A stretch of 7,045 bases of DNA from NCBI GenBank assembly GCA_913776675.1, contig CAJYRE010000560.1:1-7045 (forward strand), written 5' to 3'. Position 1 is the first letter of the stretch. Each line of letters opens with the position of its first letter. The DNA comes from Rhizobiaceae bacterium (GTDB lineage Bacteria; Pseudomonadota; Alphaproteobacteria; Rhizobiales; Rhizobiaceae). Shown here piece after piece: positions 1 to 5,113 of the stretch. Both the position numbers and the translations under genes were made by a program. Below the pieces are notes generated by a model. It made no database searches. It was given only the letters and a program-made list of their open reading frames with translations, and was not told the origin of the DNA.

Positions 1-1158
1 CACCACAGCCGAGACGATCAATGCCTGCCCCGCACCGATATTTTCCGCCAGCACACCCCAGATCCACGCACCACCAGCCATGCCGCCGAATGTCGCTGTC
101 TGATAAAGCGACAGTGCGCGCCCGACCACCCAGCGCGGAGTGGAGAGCTGCACTACCGTGTTGAACAAAGACAAAGACAGCACCCAGCATGCGCCAGCAA
201 CAATCAGAGCCGGGGCTGTGAGCCAGAACGAATGGCTCGCACCTGTCACTGCCGCCGCCAGCGCAAAGCCTGCAAACGAACAGCGCACGATCTGCTCGCT
301 GCTCAGAGCTTCGCGGATACGGGCATTGGAGATGGCTCCGGCAATGGCACCAATGCCAAAGGCCCCGAGAAGTCCACCATAAACCAGGGGCCCACCGCCC
401 AGCCCATCCTTGGTGACCACGGGCAGAAGGGAGAGAATGGCTGTGGCCGACAAGCCAAACAGAAAGCCGCGAAACAGCACTTTCATCAGGTTGGGCGACA
501 TGGACATATAGCGCAGACCCGCCGCAATGGCATGGCCCAGATTTTCGCGCGGCAGCGGGTTTTGAGGATAAACCGGCTTCCAGCGCAAAAGCGCATAGAT
601 CATCGACAGATAGCTGACGGCATTGATGGCAAAGGCTGTTGCGGCCCCGGCAATGGCCACAATCAACCCGCCCACGGCCGGGCCAACACTGCGGGTGATG
701 TTGAAGCCCATGCTGTTGAGCGATACGGCGGATGCCACATCTTCACGCGCCACGATGTCACCGACAGAGGCCTGCCACGACGGGCTGTTGAGCGCCACGC
801 CAGAGCCGATCAGAAAGGTAAACACCAGAAGCGACCACGGTGTCAGCAGGTCAAACCAGGTGAAAATGGAAAGAAGGGCCGAGACGAAAAGCACGAAAAT
901 CTGCGCTGTCAGCATCACCTTGCGCCGATCAAAGCCGTCGGCAATAGCACCGGCAACCAGCGAGAAGCACATGATTGGGGCCGTGTTGGAAGCCTGCACC
1001 AGCGCCACCATGCTTTCCGATTTGGAAATGGAGGTCATCATCCAGGCGGCCCCCACATCCTGAATGAGACTGCCAAAATTGGACGTGATACTGGCAATCC
1101 AGATGGTCAGAAAGACCTTGTTCTGGAAAGGCGCAAGGGGAGATCGTCTGTCGGGCAC
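1..1158 (-). CDS. MFS transporter, MFS_3/EntS-like (3' end cut by window edge)
   Basis: This is an inner-membrane major facilitator of the MFS_3 (EntS/DUF894-like) type, a family linked to efflux of siderophores, drugs or other small molecules; the substrate cannot be told. An uninterrupted minus-strand frame of 386 codons reaches the left edge without a stop. The N-terminal segment 'SPLAPFQNKVFLTIW' followed by 'SNFGSLIQDVGAAWMM' is typical of the family. The MFS loop 2-3 motif is visible at residues 70-80 (GAIADGFDRRK), and hydrophobic Gly/Ala-rich membrane segments continue throughout. The start is GTG at 1158-1156. It is the only plausible start between the in-frame TAA at 1203-1201 and the conserved N-terminus, with a weak GCGGA upstream. 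Many relatives exceed 500 residues, so a C-terminal part is probably missing. A MITE-like repeat lies 42 bp upstream. The family call is firm from motifs; the function is inferred. Confidence 0.88.
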   Translation of the reverse strand, partial: MPDRRSPLAPFQNKVFLTIWIASITSNFGSLIQDVGAAWMMTSISKSESMVALVQASNTAPIMCFSLVAGAIADGFDRRKVMLTAQIFVLFVSALLSIFTWFDLLTPWSLLVFTFLIGSGVALNSPSWQASVGDIVAREDVASAVSLNSMGFNITRSVGPAVGGLIVAIAGAATAFAINAVSYLSMIYALLRWKPVYPQNPLPRENLGHAIAAGLRYMSMSPNLMKVLFRGFLFGLSATAILSLLPVVTKDGLGGGPLVYGGLLGAFGIGAIAGAISNARIREALSSEQIVRCSFAGFALAAAVTGASHSFWLTAPALIVAGACWVLSLSLFNTVVQLSTPRWVVGRALSLYQTATFGGMAGGAWIWGVLAENIGAGQALIVSAVV

Positions 1159-1200
1159 GGCATATTCCGCTTTATAACGGGATTTCGGGAAGGGAAAGCG

Positions 1201-1365
1201 TTAACAGGCTGCTGCAAAATACGAGGCGGGTTGAAAATGGTCTGTTTCGATGATTGAAAAGCGCCAAAAAGCGTTGCATATGGTGTATATGCGCCGTTTT
1301 TGGCACTTTTTCTCCCCAAAACATCTTCATTTTAGCTCCACCTAACTTTTCCAGCAGCCTGTTAA
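1201..1365. repeat. MITE-like palindromic element with terminal inverted repeats
   Basis: The left end 1201-1214 (TTAACAGGCTGCTG) and right end 1352-1365 (CAGCAGCCTGTTAA) are perfect 14-bp inverted repeats. After one mismatch the pairing continues for four more bases (AAAA at 1216-1219, TTTT at 1347-1350), giving 18 of 19. TTAA at both outer edges could be a 4-bp target duplication, although TTAA is itself palindromic and so cannot be separated from the repeat. A second imperfect hairpin is nested at the same centre: GCCAAAAA 1263-1270 pairs with TTTTTGGC 1297-1304, and GCATAT 1276-1281 with ATATGC 1287-1292. The intervening arms also show partial complementarity, so the whole 165 bp could fold into one long stem. 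There is no internal ORF, so any mobility would need a transposase supplied in trans. The parent family is unidentified. Confidence 0.7.
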
Positions 1366-1433
1366 AGAGAGAATTTGACGATAGTCTCGTGAGATGGTGT
1401 GGCTCGCTTGGCGCGTCTCATGATCTATATTGG

Positions 1434-1545
1434 TCATATTGATTTTTTCTTCAACTGATTCTGGCGCTTGCAACGCATTACGTGCAGGTCAAACTGGCCA
1501 TATTGCGGCAGCCTTCGGATTAAAGCGCCGTGTGCCCAATATGGC
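1434..1545. promoter_or_regulatory. Cluster of CATATTG motifs, possible regulatory region
   Basis: CATATTG occurs at 1435-1441 and 1499-1505, and in reverse (CAATATG) at 1537-1543. The last two are part of a perfect 9-bp inverted repeat, GCCATATTG 1497-1505 and CAATATGGC 1537-1545. The only other copy I found in the window is in the palindrome before the HTH-citrate synthase gene (3067-3073), where 11 bases (TCATATTGATT) match 1434-1444 exactly. This suggests, weakly, shared binding sites. The motif is AT-rich and could recur by chance. Confidence 0.25.
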
Positions 1546-1585
1546 GCACAAAGGTTGCGTGAGCGCTTTTAACATCGCTGCCGCT

Positions 1586-2989
1586 TTACGGAGTGATGCC
1601 GTCGCTGTTGTTTTGCCAGCGCGCCTCATGACGGCCGATCGCACCCGCCGCGATGTCCCAAAACATCGGCGTGCCATTCACATGCAAAGCGGATTTGAGC
1701 CGCTTGGCTTCGCCCCAAGCGGTTTGCTCTGTCTTGGCCTCAAAATCCTCGTCTGTTTTCGAGGCAAACGGGCTTTGCTCCTCCACAGCTTGCGGATGCT
1801 GCATCAAAACACCTGCCATGCGCGCAAGTGATGTGCGAAAGCGGCAACCGTGGCCGGTTTTTTGCCGCTCTGACAAGCCGCGCAAAGCGGCTGCCGCCAG
1901 CAGATACCCGACGGCGTAATCGAGCGCCTGTACGGGTAAGGGCTTGGGGTGATCGGTGCCAAATGTCATCATGCCTTGGGCAGCAATGCCGCTGCTCATC
2001 TGCACAAGGCTGTCAAATCCGCGCCGCTCAGCCCAAGGGCCGGTCCAGCCATAGGCAGTGAGACTGACATCAATCAGGCCGGGGCGAATACGTTGACGCG
2101 CCTGTGCACCAAGGCCGAGGCGCTCCAGCGCATCAGATCGGTAGCCGGATACACATATATCGGCCCCCTCCAGCAAGGTGCAAAAATGCGCGCGTCCGAC
2201 CTCGCTGGTAAGATCAATGCGAGCGCAGTGTTTGCCCACTGTCATTTCAGCTTCCAGACTTGGCTCTTCCCAGAAAAGCGGATCCAGCCGCAGCACATCT
2301 GCTCCATAGCCGGCCAGAAAGCGCGTGGCGGTTGGACCGGCGAGAACCCGTGTCAGGTCCAGCACACGAATCCCTTGCAGCGGTCGGGCAGGGTTGATGG
2401 TATGGGGGCGGATATTGCTTCGGTCTGTCTGCTCAAGCCACACCAAGGGCTCATTCATGACCGCTTGCCCTTGTGGATGGCTTCGCCATTCGGCCTGTGT
2501 TCGCATTTGGGCAGCACAGCCGCCAGCCTCGACCACCGCCGTTTCCAATGCGTCAGCGCGCCAGGTTTTCACGGCCGCCGCCACCTTTTGCCGATCTGGA
2601 GGCGTGCCCAGAACAGCAAGCGCGGCCTTGCGATGATGTTCTGCGTTGGTATGCAGCCTGATCCAGCCATCCGCCGTTTGATAATCGCCCGCGATAGCAT
2701 CCCAGGCTGGTGGCAGTTGCCATCCGATGGGTCTCACGCTGCTTGCAAACCAGAGGCTGGCGAGACGACGGTCAACTTCGATTTTGGGAGCAGGGACGTT
2801 ATTGATCGCAAGCCATTCACCAAGCGCCAATCCGGCAGCCCCTATCGAGGCCGAGGCCAGATCGCTGACCGAAAAGCACGACGCCCACGCACCGTCACCA
2901 GTTTCAGTGAAACAGCCGAGGTCATCGGGGGCACCCTTTAGCGCCGCCCAAAGGGTTGAAAGCATCATCTGTGTTTCTGGCTTTGTCAT
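1586..2989 (-). CDS. Class III (CaiB/BaiF family) CoA-transferase, apparently permuted domain order
   Basis: The 467-residue product is a probable cytosolic class III CoA-transferase, which moves CoA between carboxylic acids through a mixed anhydride on an active-site aspartate. The canonical N-terminal signature, 'GIRVLDLTRVLAGPTATRFL' then 'GADVLRLD', appears only at residues 206-236. The catalytic Asp is probably D357 in 'LPVQALDYAVGYLLAAAAL', followed by the usual TGxG(x)R..SL segment at 378-388. Residues 100-190 ('AGDYQTADGWIRLHTN', then 'WRSHPQGQAV') resemble the part normally found after the catalytic domain. The order therefore looks like C-terminal half first, N-terminal half second. 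The start at 2989 has an AAGGAAG Shine-Dalgarno six bases upstream. The gene is divergent from the HTH-citrate synthase and separated by 92 bp with two inverted repeats. Acyl substrates are unknown. The family is confident; the permutation is inferred from motif order. Confidence 0.88.
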   Translation of the reverse strand: MTKPETQMMLSTLWAALKGAPDDLGCFTETGDGAWASCFSVSDLASASIGAAGLALGEWLAINNVPAPKIEVDRRLASLWFASSVRPIGWQLPPAWDAIAGDYQTADGWIRLHTNAEHHRKAALAVLGTPPDRQKVAAAVKTWRADALETAVVEAGGCAAQMRTQAEWRSHPQGQAVMNEPLVWLEQTDRSNIRPHTINPARPLQGIRVLDLTRVLAGPTATRFLAGYGADVLRLDPLFWEEPSLEAEMTVGKHCARIDLTSEVGRAHFCTLLEGADICVSGYRSDALERLGLGAQARQRIRPGLIDVSLTAYGWTGPWAERRGFDSLVQMSSGIAAQGMMTFGTDHPKPLPVQALDYAVGYLLAAAALRGLSERQKTGHGCRFRTSLARMAGVLMQHPQAVEEQSPFASKTDEDFEAKTEQTAWGEAKRLKSALHVNGTPMFWDIAAGAIGRHEARWQNNSDGITP

Positions 2990-3001
2990 GGATGGCTTCC
3001 T

Positions 3002-3027
3002 TGAAGTGCAGTTATGCCTTCACTTCA
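3002..3027. promoter_or_regulatory. Inverted repeat TGAAGTG-N12-CACTTCA, candidate operator
   Basis: This is a perfect 7-bp inverted repeat: TGAAGTG at 3002-3008 and CACTTCA at 3021-3027 with a 12-nt spacer. It sits just upstream of the CoA-transferase start, its left arm touching that gene's Shine-Dalgarno (2996-3002 on the minus strand). It would lie in the CoA-transferase 5' leader and about 50 bp upstream of the likely citrate synthase transcription start. It could be an operator for the HTH protein or form a hairpin in the leader RNA. The function is inferred. Confidence 0.4.
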
Positions 3028-3039
3028 CGCCGGATTGGA

Positions 3040-3072
3040 TTTATCGTCAATATTGATAATATGAATCAATAT
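3040..3072. promoter_or_regulatory. Divergent promoter region with ATATTGAT/ATCAATAT palindrome, candidate operator
   Basis: A perfect 8-bp inverted repeat, ATATTGAT at 3050-3057 and ATCAATAT at 3065-3072 (7-nt spacer), overlaps a 10-bp palindrome TCAATATTGA at 3047-3056. TCAATAT also repeats directly at 3047 and 3066, 19 bp apart. For the plus strand, GATAAT (3055-3060) is a good -10 element but lacks a convincing -35. For the minus strand, TTGATT (3069-3064) and GATAAA (3045-3040) are spaced by 18 bp. A protein bound here would cover the -35 of the CoA-transferase gene and the -10/start region of the citrate synthase gene. Autoregulation by the HTH protein is an attractive but untested reading. 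Confidence 0.45.
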
Positions 3073-3081
3073 GAGGTTTTT

Positions 3082-4266
3082 ATGCCCGCTTATCTGTCTG
3101 CGGAGGATGCAGCCCAACGTCTCGGTGTTTCAAAGGCAACCCTCTATGCCTATGTCAGCCGTGGTCTATTGACGGCTTACCCCTCTGATGATGGCCGCAG
3201 CAGCCGCTATCTGAAAGGTGCCGTGGACACGCTGGCCAAGGAGCGAAGGCGTGGTCGAAAGCCCAAGGAGGTTGCCCGCTCGACCATCGATTGGGGTACG
3301 CCGGTGCTGGAATCGCAATTGACCTCAATTGAAGGCGGGCGACTGTTTTATCGGGGCCGGGATGTTGTGAAGCTCACTGACGATGCAACGCTGGAAGATG
3401 TGGCGGCTTTGCTTTGGAATGTCGACAAAGATCAGGCTTTTCCGCAAGAGTGCCCTGCCAGTGGCCCCGGTTATGGCGCATTGCTGCAAGCGGTTGCCGG
3501 TATGCCCGTGCAGGAAACGCTGATAGCGCTGTTTGCAGCCATCAGCCAAAATGAGCCAACGGCAGTGTGGCAGCAGGACACGCCGCGCTTTTGGCCTGCC
3601 TGTGGTACCTTGATCCGGCAGCTCACAGCCGCAACCTTGCAAGGCGAGGTCAGTGCTGAGGCCATCCATGTGCGTTTGGGGCAGGCCTGGGCTCTGGATG
3701 CGGCTGGCAGTGATCTGTTGCGCCGGGCATTGGTGCTCTGCGCCGATCATGAATTAAATGCCTCTGGTTTTACCGCGCGCTGCATTGCCTCCACCGATGC
3801 CTCGCTTAGGGCCGCCGTCATCGGTGGTTTGGCAGCTCTGAGTGGGCCGCGCCATGGATCCACCACGGTCCGGGTTGAGCGCCTGTGGGACCGCTTGCGC
3901 TTTGATGCCTTAAAAGCAGATCTGCGCGATCAACTGGAAGCAGGCTATAGCCTGCCGGGCTTTGGTCATGTCCTTTATCCGCAAGGTGATGTCCGTGCCG
4001 ATGCGCTTCTCAAGCTGATTGTGCCAAAAAGTCATGAAACGCGGGCAATTGTGCAGGCGGTGGAAGCACTCACCGGCGAAAAACCCTCGATTGATTTCGC
4101 GCTGGTGGCGCTGCGCCGTTTTCTCAATCTGCCACCCGGTGCCGCGTTTTTGCTGTTTGCCATTGGCCGTTGTGCCGGATGGATTGCCCATGCGTTGGAA
4201 CAACGCGCCAATGGCCAGCTCATTCGTCCACGTGCTGTCTATGTTGGCCCTCGGGCAGAGGTGTGA
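3082..4266 (+). CDS. Citrate synthase family protein with N-terminal helix-turn-helix domain
   Basis: The 394-residue product joins a DNA-binding domain to a citrate synthase. Residues 4-58 ('LSAEDAAQRLGVSKATLYAY', then 'SRGLL', 'SSRY' and a basic tail 'KERRRGRKPK') are an excisionase/MerR-type winged HTH. Residues 70-390 are the citrate synthase fold, which condenses acetyl-CoA or another acyl-CoA with oxaloacetate. Expected active-site residues are present: H223 in 'ADHELNAS', H258 in 'SGPRHGS', H296 in 'GFGHVLY', R305 in 'GDVR', D338 in 'SIDFAL', and a C-terminal 'IRPRAVYVG'. I chose ATG 3082 because GAGG (3073-3076) is correctly spaced before it and the HTH begins just after. The ATG at 3061 would overlap the putative operator, and further upstream starts would run into the divergent gene. 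It is not a typical stand-alone gltA product. It may be an active enzyme, a metabolite-sensing regulator, or both. Confidence 0.9.
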   Translation: MPAYLSAEDAAQRLGVSKATLYAYVSRGLLTAYPSDDGRSSRYLKGAVDTLAKERRRGRKPKEVARSTIDWGTPVLESQLTSIEGGRLFYRGRDVVKLTDDATLEDVAALLWNVDKDQAFPQECPASGPGYGALLQAVAGMPVQETLIALFAAISQNEPTAVWQQDTPRFWPACGTLIRQLTAATLQGEVSAEAIHVRLGQAWALDAAGSDLLRRALVLCADHELNASGFTARCIASTDASLRAAVIGGLAALSGPRHGSTTVRVERLWDRLRFDALKADLRDQLEAGYSLPGFGHVLYPQGDVRADALLKLIVPKSHETRAIVQAVEALTGEKPSIDFALVALRRFLNLPPGAAFLLFAIGRCAGWIAHALEQRANGQLIRPRAVYVGPRAEV

Positions 4267-4311
4267 GCGTGGCGAAGCCTGTCTGCTCCTCGGTGGCCGC
4301 ATAGGAATGAC

Positions 4312-4340
4312 TTGCATTTATGCGATTGAGGGCGTATAGA
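4312..4340 (+). promoter_or_regulatory. Candidate promoter of the rimP-nusA operon
   Basis: TTGCAT at 4312-4317 (preceded by C, giving CTTGCA) and TATAGA at 4335-4340 are separated by exactly 17 bp, as in sigma-70-type promoters. The predicted transcription start is around 4346-4348. The leader of about 97 nt would then include both hairpins before rimP. The -35 element is a weak match. Confidence 0.45.
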
Positions 4341-4367
4341 GCCTCTAAATTCTTGATCGCCAGATGA

Positions 4368-4398
4368 AGAGTGGGCCCGCAAGGACCCGCTCTTTTTT
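4368..4398 (+). terminator. Intrinsic terminator or attenuator with GCAA tetraloop
   Basis: AGAGTGGG (4368-4375) pairs with CCCGCTCT (4386-4393) with one G-U pair. After a C/A mismatch, CC (4377-4378) pairs with GG (4383-4384), closing a GCAA (GNRA-type) loop. The stem runs into six T residues (4393-4398). This is a well-formed rho-independent terminator about 100 bp after the citrate synthase stop codon. It also lies about 20 nt downstream of the candidate operon promoter, so it could end the upstream transcript, attenuate the rimP operon, or do both. Confidence 0.75.
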
Positions 4399-4425
4399 AT
4401 TGGCGCAGAGCTTTCAAGCGCCAAT
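4399..4425 (+). promoter_or_regulatory. Second leader hairpin before the rimP ribosome binding site
   Basis: ATTGGCGC (4399-4406) and GCGCCAAT (4418-4425) form a perfect 8-bp stem around an 11-nt loop, ending five bases before the AAGGAGG Shine-Dalgarno (4431-4437) of rimP. It lacks a proper U-tract (TTCG follows), so it is not an obvious terminator. The loop begins AGAGC, complementary to GCTCT in the 3' arm of the preceding terminator hairpin. A role in leader control is inferred. Confidence 0.5.
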
Positions 4426-4443
4426 TTCGTAAGGAGGACAGGC

Positions 4444-5049
4444 TTGTCCGAACATCTGCCCGTGACCGATTTGCTCGAACCCCGTCTGATCACCGAAACC
4501 GGTCTTGATCGGCGCATTGCCGAGATTGTCGAGCCGGTGGCACTTGATTTGGGCTTCAAGCTCATTCGGGTCCGCATGATGAACCAGAACGGCCTGACCC
4601 TGCAAATCATGGCCGAGCGGCCCGATGGCACCATGACAGTCAATGATTGCGAAGCGCTGTCGCAGGCCGTTTCGCCTGTTTTGGATGTGGAAGATCCGAT
4701 TGATAAGGAGTATCATCTGGAAGTCTCGTCGCCGGGCATTGATCGTCCTATGGTGCGTGTTTCCGATTTTACGCGCTGGCAGGGCAACCTGTTGAAATGC
4801 GAGACCTCGATTCTGGTGGATAACCGCAAGCGTTTTCGCGGCAAGATTGCCGAAGTGACCTCGGAAGGCTTCGTTCTGGAGCGTGATCAGGCCGCTTACG
4901 GGGAAGAGCCTCGGGTGACAATTCCGTTCACGGCATTGTCTGAGGCAAAATTGATTCTGACGGATGATCTGATCCGTGATGCTCTTCGTGCTGACAAGCT
5001 GGCCAAGGCGGAAGCCGCAAACCAGAATGATGAAGCAGACGAAGCGTAA
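4444..5049 (+). CDS. rimP: Ribosome maturation factor RimP
   Basis: RimP is a cytosolic factor needed for maturation of the 30S ribosomal subunit. The 201-residue product has the family's two-domain layout. The N-terminal alpha/beta domain (about residues 20-100) ends in the hallmark '[14 protein letters not shown]' at 90-103. The C-terminal SH3-like barrel (about 105-175) includes '[11 protein letters not shown]', 'RFRGKIAEV' and '[10 protein letters not shown]'. An acidic Ala/Glu/Asp tail follows, which extends the protein beyond the usual 150-170 residues, as often in alphaproteobacteria. The start codon is TTG at 4444, supported by a near-ideal AAGGAGG six bases upstream. It is first in an operon with nusA, whose start lies 64 bp after the stop. 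The leader carries two hairpins suggesting attenuation. Confidence 0.95.
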   Translation: MSEHLPVTDLLEPRLITETGLDRRIAEIVEPVALDLGFKLIRVRMMNQNGLTLQIMAERPDGTMTVNDCEALSQAVSPVLDVEDPIDKEYHLEVSSPGIDRPMVRVSDFTRWQGNLLKCETSILVDNRKRFRGKIAEVTSEGFVLERDQAAYGEEPRVTIPFTALSEAKLILTDDLIRDALRADKLAKAEAANQNDEADEA

Positions 5050-5113
5050 CAACCGATAACGCGCCCCATAGGCTGATATATTGCCCGGGGCAGGAAGACG
5101 GAGACTTTAGACA

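Larger units (their letters stand above)
1159..1585. other. Intergenic region between MFS gene and CoA-transferase gene
   Basis: These 427 bp contain no convincing gene. The open frames here are short or run into shadows of neighbouring genes and resemble no family I recognise. Both flanking genes read leftwards, so this is the 3' side of the CoA-transferase gene and the 5' side of the MFS gene. It holds a palindromic MITE-like element (1201-1365) and several CATATTG motifs (1434-1545). I see no clear intrinsic terminator for the CoA-transferase gene and no convincing promoter for the MFS gene. A TATAAA lies at 1174-1169 on the minus strand but is too close to the GTG start to be an obvious -10 element. 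Confidence 0.6.

Noticed and set aside
232..1257. 341-codon plus-strand open frame across the MFS gene
   Set aside because: It is codon-aligned antisense to the MFS frame and translates to a His/Gly/Arg-rich sequence without domains, a typical shadow.
1420..1448. Possible terminator, stem ATGATC/GGTCAT followed by six T residues
   Set aside because: The stem is only 6 bp with a G-U pair, the T run is offset by five bases, and no plus-strand gene ends before it.
1949..2941. 330-codon plus-strand open frame across the CoA-transferase gene
   Set aside because: The opposite strand encodes clear CaiB/BaiF motifs; this frame has no recognisable domain.
2956..3081. Upstream ATG codons at 2956 and 3061 as start of the HTH-citrate synthase
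   Set aside because: 2956 lies within the divergent CoA-transferase gene and 3061 lies in the palindrome and likely -10/start region; 3082 has a well-placed GAGG and starts just before the HTH.
4267..4367. Possible tRNA gene upstream of rimP-nusA, as in the enterobacterial metY-nusA arrangement
   Set aside because: No cloverleaf, no T-loop GTTCRANNC motif and no acceptor stem pairing are seen.
5063..5091. GCCCC/GGGGC inverted repeat between rimP and nusA
   Set aside because: Only 5-bp arms with a long spacer and no T-tract; not distinguishable from chance in GC-rich DNA.
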